Assembly (NCBI GenBank): GCA_021613375.1
Contig: CM038703.1
Coordinates: 21,378,194 to 21,442,193 of the forward strand
DNA from: Megaleporinus macrocephalus
Taxonomy: Eukaryota > Chordata > Actinopteri > Characiformes > Anostomidae
Direction of reading: 5' to 3'
DNA length: 64,000 bases
Under the pieces are notes generated by a model that had not been told where the DNA came from, made no database searches, and was given only the letters and a program-made list of their open reading frames with translations. Both the position numbers and the translations under genes were made by a program. This document shows positions 35,145 through 47,279 of the stretch, piece after piece (positions within the stretch are counted from its first letter, which is position 1; every line of letters begins with the position of its first letter).

Positions 35145-35218
35145 TACTTATACTTATACTCATACTTATACTCATATCCATCCATCCATCTATCCATCCA
35201 TCCATCCATCTATCCATA
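35145..35218. repeat. (TACTTA)n and (ATCC)n microsatellites
   Basis: A short TACTTATACTCA tract is followed by about ten ATCC units with two ATCT variants. The ATCC part probably belongs to the adjoining LINE tail. Confidence 0.85.
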
Positions 35219-35345
35219 ATCTTCTGCTGTATCCCACTAGTCAGGGTCACGGGCAGGGGGCTGGAGCCAATCCAAAGTCATCAGGCGATGGCGGGGTACA
35301 TCATGGACAGGTCATCAGTCCATCAAATGTCCCTATGCTCATATT
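35219..35345. repeat. L2-type LINE/SINE 3' tail
   Basis: CAGGGTCACGGGCAGGGGGC, TGGAGCCAATCC, GGCGATGGCGGGGTACATCA and GGACAGGTCATCAGTCCATC are the successive conserved words of the tail shared by L2-like LINEs in fish. The adjoining ATCC microsatellite is the usual tail end. Confidence 0.75.
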
Positions 35346-35684
35346 TATATGTACATGTGTGATGTTGAAGGGGATATATGCACTAAAAGTATGTTTAATA
35401 GCAAAACCCAGTGTCTAAATACTCCAGTTGACTCCTGGCCTACATCAGCAGCCTTGGTATATATTTATCGTTCTCTTATCCATGATAAATGCCTTTCATG
35501 GTGGTGAACAGATCCTTCAGAAACTGCAAAATCTAATATTTATTACTAATAAATCTACAAACCTAACAAATCTCACAGTGACTCCATTCAAATAATTAAA
35601 ATATGTATTTTTGGTATCATGTCACATTGTAAGCCTTCTTGGGAAATCTGTTTCACATATAAAAACGATTACACTGTCATTGTT

Positions 35685-35815
35685 TTATTAATTGAATATA
35701 ATTTTTTTCTATGGAGTGGGTAGGCGCGTTCATTAAACAGATTACATTCCTGTCTTTGTTTTTTTAATTAAATATAATTTTTTCTATGGGTGGGGGCGGG
35801 TGTAGGGAGTAGGGA
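35685..35815. repeat. Short direct duplication, about 76-bp step
   Basis: TTAATTGAATATAATTTTTT followed by CTATGGAGTGGGTAGGCG occurs once near 35688. A second copy, TTAATTAAATATAATTTTTT followed by CTATGGGTGGGGGCGGG, lies near 35764. Confidence 0.55.
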
Positions 35816-35947
35816 GTTTTTTGCACTGGAATCCTAGTTATGCCAGGGGTTGGCATTACACACAAGTCCTGCCGTGGGCTGAAAATAACGGTTTGGTAAA
35901 ATTCCATCTGGGCAGCTCTCAACCTGAGCACTCCCAACTCCTCAGTG

Positions 35948-35966
35948 TTTTTTTTTTTTTTTTTTT
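35948..35966. repeat. Poly(T) tract
   Basis: A run of 19 T bases. No adjoining gene copy is visible on the minus strand that would make it the tail of a retrocopy. Confidence 0.8.
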
Positions 35967-36384
35967 GAAAGCTGATGTCTTGGTGATCACCTCATTGTTG
36001 CTGACAGCCCTGCTGTGCAGTCCTGCTTCTATTAATAACCTCCATCAGCTACTACTCTAGCCTCTACAGATGGCTGAAGAAGGAGACAGGTGTGTGTTGG
36101 CTTTGGCTTGAAATCTGCGAGACTCTGGAACTTTACTGTTGAGACACTGTGGGTGATCATCGCTGCTAAAGCTAGTCAACACAGCCAACGATTTAGACAA
36201 ATAATATTTTAAGATAATTATTGTTAAAAAGAGACTTGCACTGTTCATATGTTTTGTGGAAATTAAAGTTGAAATTTTTTTTCCACATGCAGAAGCTTGG
36301 GTTATTGGATTATTATTTTGAGTTATACAAATATGTCCATTTAATTGTAACGGGAAGGAGACGCCCTATTGGAGTGAATTACCC

Positions 36385-36605
36385 ATAAACACTCATCTCA
36401 CTCACTTGTCTTCTTAACCACTTGTCTTGGGATCGCCAGTCCATCGCAGGGCAGACACAGACATATACATTTACACATTGGGGCAATTTAACCTCTCCAA
36501 TTCATCTAACACACAGAAAGGACCCTGAATGCCCAGTCTAATCAAACACAGGCCCTTCTTACTGTAAGGCTACAGTGCTGCACACTGCACCAACATGCCA
36601 GCCAC
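36385..36605. repeat. L2-type LINE/SINE 3' tail, second copy
   Basis: Words in order are ATCGCCAGTCCATCGCAGGG, CAGACACAGACATATACATT, a GGGGCAATTTAACCTCTCC block, and CTGTAAGGCTACAGTGCTGC near the end. This is a longer part of the same conserved tail as at 35.2 kb, lacking its ATCC end. Confidence 0.7.
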
Positions 36606-37719
36606 CCATAAACACGAGGTTCAAAAATACTAGTTAGACTAAAAGTTCAGACTACATTTACTTTTCTAATGTGTAAAAGCAAAAGCAATAAATGCTCTGT
36701 CAAGCCCTTTTGACTGTAGAGTGTTGCAAAAGATATGCAAATAAATCTAATTTGCATTATATACACCCACTTTTGCACCCTCTTCCCATTGATTTGCCAC
36801 TTCATAAAGCCCAAAACTGCATATTAATTTGAGTATTTGTGCATATTAGGATTGTCAGACTAAGATCAGCAGACCTCTGGGCACTAGCGTAGGAGAACAC
36901 GTCCTTAGAACACATCAGAAAAAAAAATAATAATAGCAGTTAGCTGGCATAATTCAAGTCCTAAGGTATTGATGTCTGATGTAAGTACTACTGACCTGAA
37001 CTCTCAGATCAAAAGCAAACAGTTTCAGTCTCTGACCAAAGAACTGCTCTTGACTTTATATTTCTGGTTGATAGATCACTCTCAACTTGTGGTCCACTGT
37101 ACAAATAAATATATTAACAGTGGTCCTGCTGTCTGAGAGTGACCAATGATGGACAGGGTAGAGGGTGGCTGACACTGTGCATGACAACAGATGGGCCACA
37201 GTCTGTAATTGTACACCTATAGAGTGAAACTTTAGGCTAGGTCAACATTATAATTTGGCAAGCTGGTGGAAAAACAAGTTTAGAGTTTCCAGTGATGTGA
37301 ATGACAGGTGTAGAATGTAGTTCATTAAAGTTGACATATTTATACCCCTTTTTGCACAAGTTAACACAGTTGCCTGGGGTCTTAATGAAATATCTGCGAC
37401 ATGCTTTCAAAATACCACAAGGTTGAAGCACCGCAGCTGCCTTCTCCCTCTGTCTAAACAGCTCTGTTTAGAACAGCTGGCCTGAGTGCCTGTTCTTTTA
37501 AACAATACAAATTAGTACAAATACTGTCACGTTATTCACAGGCTAAGATGAAGTTTATCATATAGACATTCAACCAACAAACTAATAGCGTTAACAAGAA
37601 CTTTCTAGACAATTGCATCTCTGTTGATTTATTACCTCAACTGTTAACGTTAGCTGGTGCTAAATGGACAAAGTACATTTACTGTTCAAATAATGTTTTG
37701 CTGCATACAGCTGGTATTC
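36606..37719. other. No gene seen
   Basis: AT-rich DNA with short chance frames. No repeat recognised. Confidence 0.4.
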
Positions 37720-37960
37720 ATCCCTCTTTTAGAAAGGTTTCGTTGGCAGTGATGCATTTTACTTCATGCTGAAGTTGGCCTCATATTCTTGCTTAGATTT
37801 TCCCATTCCACCTTATAGTTGGCTGAGATTACAGAATGTAGCTGCTGTGCCATTTAAGGTGGAACGGAGAAATCTGAACAAAAAGCCAGCGAATAAGAAA
37901 CTTTAGCTTCGCAGAAAGACTTCAGCTTCATGTCAGACAGAAAGTGGTTAGCACACACAT
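37720..37960 (+). repeat. Family A repeat, partial copy
   Basis: The landmarks GCTGAAGTTGGCCTCATATT, GTGCCATTTAAGGTGGAACG and CAGCGAATAAGAAACTTTAG follow the same order as in the 56.8-57.8 kb copy. The flanks are not recognisable. Confidence 0.5.
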
Positions 37961-37979
37961 ATAATTTTATGCCTATAAA

Positions 37980-38495
37980 CTACAGCCACTCAGGTGCAGC
38001 CGGCAACAGACAAGCTCTTAGCTTCAACATAATACGTAAGGTTCTCTTAAGGTCCCTATAACTACTGAACGAGTTATGGTGTCCCATGTTTTCTGATCTC
38101 GACAGCCCCCACAAAAAAAAAAAAAAACTGACTGGCACTCCAGATACCCAAATGTGCACAAGAACTGACAAAGTCAATTTTCTTTTATATAGCCCCTTAA
38201 AATAAACAGCACTTATTTTTCTATTCACTGTTACTGTTTTCTGTATATATGTTATACGGGAGTGGTTTGTTGGCCAACCACAGTGCAACGCTAGATAATA
38301 AGTAGATCTGTGATGCCATGTCAACTGGCAGATTCCGATTAAAAATCTGGCTGCCTGCCAACACCAGGTCATTGCTGGATTTTTCAGGAGGAAAATGTAT
38401 CCAAAACATACGTCCAAACAAAAATGAGACAGTGAGTAAGCAATTAAGCTTTTGGCATCCCAGTCCCCTAACAGACCCCAAAACCTGTGGAGCAA
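37980..38495 (-). other. 171-codon open frame, not recognised
   Basis: This is the longest frame outside tandem repeats. It shows no signal peptide, no domain that I recognise and no conserved cysteine or catalytic pattern. A run of five phenylalanines near residues 128-132 comes from a genomic poly(A)/poly(T) tract at 38107-38121. Base composition is that of the surroundings. A plus-strand frame overlaps it. Chance is the best explanation, though a decayed transposon frame cannot be excluded. Confidence 0.1.
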
Positions 38496-39127
38496 ACTGG
38501 ATAGGAGAGGACTGAGGATTCTGGAGGATGTGGAGAGATTCTGTATTGAGGACTATATGGAGTACTCAGTGGAGTTATGTTGGCAATCAGAGGCAGCATA
38601 CAGTACTAAATGAAAGAGTGGCAATAATAGTGACACATCTGGCTTTCAAAAAGAATAAGAGTTTTTATCTTCGATTTACTTCGATTTACAATTCTGTCAT
38701 ATTTAATATTGTTTCATATTGTCCATGTGAAATTAAGCTAATTCACTATTATTTCTCATCACCTTGGTATCCATCCTTTTCATTGGTGCAATGGTTCTGT
38801 CTGTATGTACATGTACACTGTATTTGAATATTGTTGCTATACTTGATGGTATACCTGGCAAAATGTTAATTATCAATGTGTAAATAAAATGCAACACCCA
38901 AGCTGCAATATCTGCAATGAAAAAGTTCAAGGAAGAACTACACTCAAGACAAGTCTTTGTTGCCTTCAAAAAGCAAAAGTTTAGCTGACAAAAATCAGTG
39001 ACTGGCTAATTCGGCTGTAAAGAAAACCAAATGAAAAATTCATGATCAGTGCACTAGCATTTAGCACTCCTGCTGCTGTTCTGAAAGGGCTCTTTCAGGA
39101 AACCTTCTAAAAATTGCATAATTCAGT

Positions 39128-39312
39128 CATTGAAATGTAAACAAAGTCATTCATAGCGGTTTGATGTGAGACGGTAGACTGCAGAGAAGCGTATCAGCTT
39201 GCATATCTTTACAGTGGTGGAGATGAGGGGTCGTAATGTCGACAACAAAAATATAGTCATTTTAATTGCCTTGCAAAACCACCAGCAAACCTACACATGT
39301 TTCTGAGTTACA
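39128..39312 (+). repeat. Family B repeat, copy 4, left part
   Basis: Landmarks are GTAAACAAAGTCATTCATAG, CGGTTTGATGTGAGACGG, GGTGGAGATGAGGGGTCGTA and CCAGCAAACCTACACATGTT. The copy is interrupted at about 39313 by a Tc1-like element and resumes at 39803. Confidence 0.6.
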
Positions 39313-39802
39313 CTGTCAGTCAAAAGTTCAGCCACACCTACCCAGGTCATTTGTGTTATTTTAATAGTAATAATAGAGAATTATTGTGAACACATCAATA
39401 AAATAACACCTATGGAATTATTTCCGGAACAGAATAAAGCATCTAGTTATGAAGGTTTATAGGGTCTTTTAGAAATTAGCCCTCATATTCACTAATGCAG
39501 CTCTACATACCTTTAGCTTTCTCACCAGCAGCTTCATGAGAGCCACGTAAAAAAAAACTTTTCTAACAGGTCTGAAGAAGATAGCATACATGCTGAGATC
39601 TTGCTGTTCCTGAAAAACAGTTCTGGGGCTGTTATAGGTGTTATAAAAATATGAATGAGATGTGAGATATGAGATTTTTATTTAAATGTAAAGTGTTTTT
39701 GTACACAGGAACTCTTTTCACCGTTTAAACTTGTCTTTCAACACATTAGGATCAAAATGTCTTTTTTCAGGTAGGTGTGTCCACACTTTTGACTGAGAGT
39801 GT
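39313..39802. mobile_element. Internally deleted Tc1-like element nested in family B
   Basis: The ends are good inverted repeats: the left reads CACTGTCAGTCAAAAGTTCA then GCCACACCTACC, and the right reads GGTAGGTGTGTCCACACTTT then TGACTGAGAGTG. A TA precedes the left end and lies 2 bp outside the right end. The subterminal ATAACACCTATGGAATTATT belongs to a common fish Tc1-like family of about 1.6 kb. Only about 490 bp remain here and the transposase is essentially gone. Confidence 0.8.
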
Positions 39803-40095
39803 CTACATCCTAAGCACCCTAACCAGAAAGTGGTAGCTTTCTTTAGAGACCATTTTGCCCTGTAAGGCTTTTCATGTACCTCTCTGACATTAATGGCTAA
39901 AAAAAGTCACAAGCTTGGCTTGTCTCCAACTGTCATAAAAAGCAACCTAACTGTAACCATTTTATGTCATATCTTTCTGTGAGGTGACTTTACAAGGCAT
40001 TAAATGCTCCAAATGTCAGGTTCCTGTCACCACCACTGTTCTGACTTGGTAAGTTTCTCCAGAATGTCTGTCGCACTTCACATTTCATTACTAAT
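39803..40095 (+). repeat. Family B repeat, copy 4, right part
   Basis: The block includes GTAACCATTTTATGTCATAT, CTTTCTGTGAGGTGACTTTA and GGCATTAAATGCTCCAAATG, colinear with the second block of copy 1 at 1200-1370. This shows that family B continues beyond the Tc1-like insertion. Confidence 0.5.
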
Positions 40096-40320
40096 CATCC
40101 CCCTATATTAATAACGTTTCTGTTGGTGTTGCTGCTATTCTTCCCAGGAACGGCTGGTCTGGGCAGTGCCCTGTTTGTTGTTGTTGGGGTTTTCGTTGCT
40201 ATAAAGATATTTTATACGTTGTGGTTTTATACAAAGTGCTTTTGGCTCCATTTCTAATGCCAGCTGACTTTCAAAGATAATTACTGTAATTACTGAAGTG
40301 CTCCTCTGTGCCTCAAACAG

Positions 40321-40527
40321 GTCACTTAGGCATTTTGTGAAGTTTCAGCGTTTTGTTTTCTGGGACATCCTGGAGGCCTGTCACTTCTCGTATCTTCTAA
40401 CCATGAGCTACAGTTCAAACGCAAACAACAGTTCTTCTTCTCGGCTCAGCGCAGCGAGTGTAAACTACGTCTCAGAGGATTGGGATTCTGCATGCAGTGA
40501 AGCTTTTGGCACAGTCTGTACTAACCT
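40321..40527 (+). other. Exon-like segment with acceptor, ATG and donor
   Basis: A pyrimidine-rich tract (CTCCTCTGTGCCTCAAACAG) ends in AG at 40320. An open frame then runs to a consensus GTGAGT donor at 40528-40533. Inside, an ATG at 40403 sits in a favourable context (A at -3). The 41 complete codons from there to the donor are serine- and asparagine-rich at first, then acidic, for example VNYVSEDWDSACSEAFGTVC. I recognise no domain. The segment could be an internal exon (207 bp; its frame is also open upstream of the ATG), a 5' coding exon, an lncRNA exon or chance. No partner exon was identified in the window. Confidence 0.2.
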
Positions 40528-40531
40528 GTGA

Positions 40532-41314
40532 GTGACCCTCTTTTGTAGGTGGTAGCTGATGACTCAGAGGTACTCCTTGATGTAACAGTGTTTTCCAGAT
40601 GGAGAGGAGATCACCCAGTAGGGTGGTGAAAGTTGGCCATGCGCCAGAACTAAGTGCTACCTACCTGGCATGCCATCAGACTACTCAAAGTAAAACGTTC
40701 AATATTTAAGTAGGGCGTACTTTTCGTCACAGTTGGATATCTGACATTTTCTGTGTGTAACTTGTTTCAGTTTCTTCACACTTCTTTTTTTCATGGCAGG
40801 GTGAGTCACTCGCAAGCTGCCCTTTCTTTCTCTTCAAAAGCAGCAAATGAATTAAAGATAAAAGTAGGCTCAGAAATTACTTTTGACTTTTAAATTATAC
40901 GGGTTAAAGGAGCAATTTTGCCGCGCAGATTTGTGATGTGTTTGGATGTAAAAGGACGTTGAGGTGCCTGAGAAAGAAAAAAAGAAGTTGGCGAAATTGG
41001 ATATGGTCACAGCCTTTGAAAGGGTCGTTGAGAGGTTGTCTTCTAATACGTAGCTATTGACAGAATGCACTGGGCACTTTCAGTGAGTGTAAGCACCGAC
41101 AGTCAGTGGCTTCCATATGGGATGCTGTTCTCAGAGCCTTTATTACCACTGAAAATGTGATGACATTCTTCATGGTGTAATCACAGGTGATGATCTTCTT
41201 CTGGTGTGAATTGTCCTCTTCAGAAGGGAAACCTGTGAAATGTTTTTTTACATGAGTGCAGTGCTGTACGTAATTGTCTAAACATACATAAACTACAGCA
41301 AATGCTTAATTTAT
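40532..41314. other. No gene seen
   Basis: Mixed-composition DNA without recognisable repeat or frame above 66 codons. Confidence 0.4.
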
Positions 41315-41560
41315 ATATACAGTAGAGTGGTATGTAGAAGTTCCAGCATCCATGGTAAAATGTTTGTTATGGTGAATAGGTATAAAGATAAAACATTTCT
41401 TTACTATTTTTAAGCAATTAATAATTTATTTTATAATTTAAAAGCAAAACGGAAATGTAAAACAAAACATATAGGGCCTGAAGCAAAGGTTTGGTTACAG
41501 TAACACCTCCTTTATCAAGAATCACAGCTTGTAAAGAGCCTTTGAGTTCTTGTTTGGGGG
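41315..41560 (-). mobile_element. Terminal relic of a Tc1-like transposon
   Basis: Words in order are TTTGTTATGGTGAATAGGTA, AAAGATAAAACATTTCTTTA, GGCCTGAAGCAAAGGTTTGG and GTAACACCTCCTTTATCAAG then AATCACAGCTTGTAAA. This matches the transposase 3' end and terminal region of a Tc1-like family, read antisense. The rest of the element is missing after about 41560. Confidence 0.65.
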
Positions 41561-42878
41561 CTTTTGGTCCATAATTCTTTTATTTATGTGAGATATTTAT
41601 TTGTTGTTAAGGTAATAAATAAAAAAAAAGCCTCAGTGTTATTTAATTACATTTGACTTTTGATTTGGTTAAATTTGAAAAATACCAATTCATTGCTGGC
41701 TTTCAAATGATTGTCTGCTTACAAACGCAGGATTTGTACTCTACTGTTTGTATTACCTAACGGATTACAACTACCATAAACTCCAGAACTTAACCCGTGG
41801 CACAAGGGCGCATGACTTTGCTGAGCAGACGAGTTGGAATGAAGATATATTCCTGTGCACAGATGAGGGTCTTGTTGCATTGTATACAGCTCGGAGTGTA
41901 TGTTACAATTTGTTAGGACTTTCATTGTTAAATGAAGGTCCTCCGATGCCCTGTGAACAGAGACAAACCAGCAGCCGAAACAGAGATTAAGTATTATTCA
42001 TTCCTTGTCGCGTACCTGCAAATCCTCTCTGCCAGGGTTACCATATGCCCCCCAATCTACAGTACCATCCAACTGTCTAGAGAATGCTTTAGCAAAGTAC
42101 TTATAAAAATTTTATTCAGCATTAAATAGCACAGCAACTTTCACTATCAAGCTTTTTTTTCTATTTAACATGCTTCTCATCTAATATTAAATGCTAAAGC
42201 TCAATAGCCACATGTGTGACCAATCACAAGTGGTACAGACGCTGATGTCTTAAAATCTCCCCTCTCTGGAGAGACTCCATTTGGACATGGCTTACTCCTG
42301 GCTCACTCTTGCCTTACCCACTATTAGCCATGCACACCCACATCTTATTTCTGGACTCATCTGATTACCACCATGTGTAGTCCTTTGTTTAGACTGGTGA
42401 AATCCCTGTATTTGTGGTTTCCTTTATGTTGATTTCTTGTGTTACATCCCTGCCATTTTTTTTTTTTGTGTTGTTTTTCAAAATAGCATAGTGGTACATG
42501 TAGTGGCCTCCCCACTTCCATTGGATGTACTTGGAAACAACCACGACTGCTACAGAAAAGAGAACAGTCAGAAACAAGCCTTGAAAATGAACCACTGCAG
42601 AGGTTATGTAAGCTATATTTGCTAAAAGGACAAGGCTACTGGGGCTCTGCTCCCACCAGCCAGCAGTCCTTCTTCACATTGCCTGATGCCAGAGGCTGAG
42701 GGTTGGGCTGCCAAAAGTACTGTGCAAAGCAGCAGAAGCGTAGGGAGTAGGTCATGGTCTGGGCTAGGCTAAAAGCTAACCCTAGTCGACAGGCTTTACT
42801 ATCCATCCTGCTCTCTAACGTCTGCTCACCTGGACATTAAACTGGATTACATCAGACTCCAGCAGACTACCCAGCAAG

Positions 42879-43610
42879 TTTGGTACATAGAACTGACCTA
42901 GAACTGACATTCATAGAGCTGCTTTTACAAAAGAGGGCTGTAAAATGTGCCGAATCCAAAATCTTAAACTGTTATGTTACAGTCCTGACTTCACCCAAAA
43001 GGATGCCCCCAAAATATACATATACCAGGTCACATTGTAGTGCAGTACGAAACAACAAAAACTGAGCAACAGTGTGCAGAAATGTACTTTTCCAGGCTGT
43101 GAAGGGGGCGTCAGCACTTTTCATACTCTTCCCAAGGAACTGAACTTTCAGCAGGCATGTTTGATGTTTATTTTTTAAAAAAGGCTGTTTTTGGCTTCCT
43201 AATCAAATGGTCCATTACACCAGCTTGTACAGGTGCCTGAATGGAACTGCAGCACCATTTCATGTGGAATATAAAACTTGCAAAACAAACTGGTGAATAG
43301 GGACTCAACTATAGCTCCCACATGTTTTACAAGATCCTCGACTACTTTACCACCAAGATGGTAGCATATTTCACTCCAGACAGTTTCTCAAGCCTTGAAC
43401 AACATCGAATGGCCTCAACCAACGTTTGTCACTGAAGAGGAGCAGTTCCGTCTTTTTTATAATCCCAATCTCAAATGCAACCTGTATTTAGCAGCCATGC
43501 TGTGTGATTTACCACTTTGACCAGAAGCACATACTTTCTGTGTAGACATCGGAGAGCAATTTAAAGTGCTGAATAAATTCATCCTATGGCACTTTAAGTA
43601 CAATCAACTG
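42879..43610 (+). repeat. Family A interspersed repeat, long copy 1
   Basis: Colinear with 56776-57775. Shared words are GGTACATAGAACTGACCTAG, AAAAGAGGGCTGTAAAATGT, CTGTGAAGGGGGCGTCAGCA, GCAGCACCATTTCATGTGGA, GAAGAGGAGCAGTTCCGTCT, a TTAGCAGCCATGCTGTGTGA block, and CTTTCTGTGTAGACATCGGA then GAGCAATTTAAAGTGCTGAA. No reading frame is shared between the copies, so this looks like a non-autonomous element. Confidence 0.65.
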
Positions 43611-45269
43611 AGAAAATACAAGTTATTACCCACTTAAAAATGCCATCTGCCAGCTTCTCAGACAATTAAGAGAAAATTACTTTATTATACATCGTAATGG
43701 AATACATTACTAAATACATTTTACTACTTTAGTATTTTGACCGACTTTAACCGGGTAAGTGTGAGGTAACTCCTAGGCAGATAGATTATTATTTTAAATG
43801 ACAGGATGCTAAATTTAGCTTAACCACACTAAAATGCCAAACAGATTCTAGATATTAACCACATGGGGAGAAGTGTTGTATAATCATTTTGGGTAGAATA
43901 CCGAGACAGTTGAACTAAAATGTCTAACAGGCTTTAGCTATAAAACTGATAAACGACAAAGTAAAATACCCCATAATTATTCTTAGTAATAAGGTATTAA
44001 GTGTAAACATACTCTGTACACTCTCAAGTCACATGTTTACATAGAAAATTAAGTCAGAAACACCTCCAGGGGTAAATGGTAATGTAAATGGTAAGGACCC
44101 AGTAAAACCACAGAATCAGTGATTATTTTCTTTCAGGCCACAGATGTAATTTCAGTTCTAGTTGACACAATTTATGGATGACACTTTTTTGTTGTTGATT
44201 TTATACAAGCTTTTAATTAGCCAGTAGGTTTTACCTACTACTGTGGAGTTTGTACCACATATAAGTACAGTTAATACCTAGAACCTGTTGGGCATTTTGG
44301 TGTCAAATAGTTACCTTGGAACTTACCCTGCTATATCCCAAAATAATTACATAGCACTTTAGAGTTGTATTAATCGTTGTATTCAATGTATTCTAGCTAT
44401 ATTAAGCAATGACAATAAAACCACGTAATAAAAGCACAATGCTATGATAATGATTAAAATATTTCTGTTCAAACTCAGCAGGGTGAATGGAATCAGTGAA
44501 ATACTTGTATGTAATATTCATTCTAAAATCTAGATTGAAATATATATTTACAACAGCCATCAGCTTCTGCTTTAGTATAAACCTGCACTATTTTAAAGTG
44601 GCTGCATTAACTGTGGAGTAACTACTGTGGCCTTTTCTTTCCAAAAACAGAATTCAAAATGTAGAAAGAATCTTATATATAAGGTATACCTGACATTATC
44701 TATGCAACGTTTCATGTATGCTATTTCGTATAAGTAATTGTGAATTTGTTTGAAATGATATGAAGTGGCCTGTTCTGATTTGTGCTGCTGCTATCTAACA
44801 CCCATGTTTTAAGTATCTTGTCATTTTAATGTTTAATCAGTAGAAAGGCTTGAAAGTGAGGACTTGCAGCCTATGCCATATGGTGCTAAGCAGTTAGTAT
44901 TCTCTTCTAAGCGTACTAAGCTGCACGTTGATGTTATATTAGTGGCAGTCCAAAATTATGCAGTTCAATAGTTTTACATGACTTGGAGGAAGCATATGGT
45001 AGCCTTCACCTTCTTAGCACTGGTTAAATCGCGTGAGGGGGGAGACCTAGCTAACAGATGGAATTGGACATGATTAAATTGGGCAAAAATGCTAAAAACA
45101 CTTTTGCTTCTATTTTTTTGTCATAAGTTGTGCAAGTGAAAGGGTTTTTCTTAGAACTGTTTGTCAATGTGAGGAAGCATTCAGGAACATTTGTTTTAAA
45201 AAGTATGTTGAGCACTTCAATTATTGTTGATGGACTGGAGAATTTTCTGGCAAAATATTTTTAGATGTA
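43611..45269. other. AT-rich DNA, no gene seen
   Basis: No repeat or coding frame is recognisable here. Confidence 0.4.
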
Positions 45270-46280
45270 CAATCTCAATTTCAAAGAAGTTGGGACGATG
45301 TGTAAAATTTAAATATAGATAAATAAATACAGAATGCCATGATTTGCAAATCTCATAGACCTGTATTTTATTTACAGTAGAACACATATAAAACATTTTA
45401 CAATTTATTGAAAATGATTAACTAATTTAAAACCTGATGGAATTTAGAACATAGTTGGGTCAGGGCCACGTCTACCGTTAAATTGCATCTGTGCCAGATT
45501 TTTTGTTTCATGATGCAATGAATGTTTTCTATTGGTGAAAGGTCTGGACTGTAGGCAGGCCAGTTTAGCACCCAGACTCTTCTTCTGTAAAGCCATGCTG
45601 TTCTGATGGATGCAGGATGTGGTTTAACGTTGTCTTGCTCTAGGCCTTTACTGAAGGAGACATAGGGTGGGAGCATATGTTGTTCTAAAACCTCTATTTA
45701 CTGTTCACCATTGATATTGCTTTTCCCAGTGTGTAAGCTGCCCACGCCATAGGCACTAATGCAATCCCAGACCATCAGAGATGCATGCTTTTAAACTGTG
45801 CACTTATAATCCTCTTCTGTCCATGGTTTACAAAAATATTATTAAAAATAATATCAAGTTTGGATTCATTTGACCACAGAACAGTCCATTTTGCCAACGT
45901 CTTTTTCAAATGAGCTTTGGCCCAGAGAAGGTGGCGTTTCTTGGATTTGTGGTTTTACAGTGATTTCTGTAAGTGTTCCTGAGCCCATGCAGTGATTTCC
46001 AGTACAGAAGCATGCCTGTTTTTAATGCAGTGCTGCCTGAGGGCCACGAGCATCCAATATTGACCATTGACCTTGACCTCGTTTGCACACAGGGTTTTCT
46101 CTAGATCCTCTGGGTCTTTTGATGACATTATGTACTGTAGATGTAGGGATATCCAAAGTCATTGCTATTTTATGTTCTTCTGAAATTGTTCCATATTTTT
46201 AAGACACAGTGTTTTGTAGATTGGCAAACCTCTGCCTCTTTAAAATGCTCTATTTACACTTAGTCATGTGACAAATGTAT
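45270..46280 (-). mobile_element. Degenerate Tc1/mariner-like transposon
   Basis: The left end (TTTCAAAGAAGTTGGGACGA, then GAATGCCATGATTTGCAAAT and TCATAGACCTGTATTTTATT) is the terminal region of a very common fish DNA transposon. The gene is on the minus strand. Text near 46195-46260 (AGACACAGTGTTTTGTAGAT, CCTCTTTAAAATGCTC) belongs to the 5' part, and the outer right terminus is lost. Confidence 0.75.
45422..46088 (-). pseudogene. Tc1/mariner-like transposase pseudogene
   Basis: Two minus-strand frames preserve recognisable parts. The downstream one (45676-45422) holds WPAYSPDLSPIENIHCIMKQ, which is the block containing the third catalytic acidic residue (Glu of IEN), preceded by TAWLYRRRVWVLN. 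The upstream one (46088-45906) reads SWPSGSTALKTGMLLYWKSL, a region before the catalytic core. Between and around them the frame shifts several times, and text for the remaining acidic residues is degraded. The element cannot encode a functional transposase. Confidence 0.75.
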
Positions 46281-46824
46281 TTTTGAAAACACTTTCATAC
46301 TCACAGATCAACTTCACTATTTACATTTGTCTTAGAAACAAATTCAAACACTTTATTTTGAGACTCTGGTATAGATGTTATGTAGACGTAAAAAAATTAA
46401 CTAAACTTTAATTTCACTCAAAACCTAAAACTAATCCTAACTGTACTCATAATCAGCTCCAGATAGTTTATTAACAATAAAAGCAGTTAAAAATAATATA
46501 CAGGACAACAGAAAAATGTGTGATTTTAGCAATTTTTATATTAAAACATTTAGATCAAGTGCTGGCGTAGTAAGCAGAAGGGCAAAGCTTTGTGCCTGAG
46601 TTAGTGGCTCAGAGATTGTATTTTTGTATTCAGTGCTTAGGGGGATGTTGTCTGGCTTCTGCACTTACTGTCTTGAACTTTCAGTATGAAATCACTAGCA
46701 CAGCGAAGTCATTTCACAGGGCTACAACTGCTCAGGCATGGGAAATGGAAAGCCCTTTGCCAGGCAGCATCTAAACAAACGAATGCTTTTCACACCTCGA
46801 CAGAAATTTAATCTGGGTATTTGT

Positions 46825-46862
46825 TTCTCTCGCTCGCTCTTTCTCTCTCTCTCTCTCTCTCC
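46825..46862. repeat. (CT)n microsatellite
   Basis: Starts as CTCGCT units and becomes an uninterrupted CT run. Confidence 0.85.
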
Positions 46863-47051
46863 CTTACACACAAACATGCAAACACTAGCAAGCATGCTTT
46901 TTCTCTGCTGTTAAGACATGTCACATGGCTTACTGGGCACACTGCAGTCATTCAGACCTGTTCTGCCTTCAACACAATGTATTTAGTCCAGTCAAGTGGT
47001 TTTCATTGTCATTCCTTAGTATAACTTAAACGAACACATGGTGCAACACAC

Positions 47052-47052
<1 letters not shown>

Positions 47053-47120
<68 letters not shown>
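47053..47120. repeat. (TA)n(CA)n microsatellite
   Basis: About 27 TA units pass into seven CA units, which directly abut the terminal repeat of the Tc1-like element that follows. Confidence 0.95.
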
Positions 47121-47121
<1 letters not shown>

Positions 47122-47279
47122 GCGTTGGACAATGAAACTAAAACACCTGGTTTTAGACCACAATAATTTATTAGTATGGTGTAGGGCCTCCTTTTGCAGC
47201 CAATACAGCGTCAATTGGTCTTGGGAATGACATATACAAGTCCTGCACAGTGGTCAGAGGGATTTAAGCCATTCTTCTT

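Noticed and set aside
35948..35966. Poly(T) as the tail of a processed retrogene
   Set aside because: No exon-like antisense sequence adjoins it.
37980..38495. 171-codon minus-strand frame as a gene
   Set aside because: No domain, a phenylalanine run made by a genomic homopolymer, and background composition.
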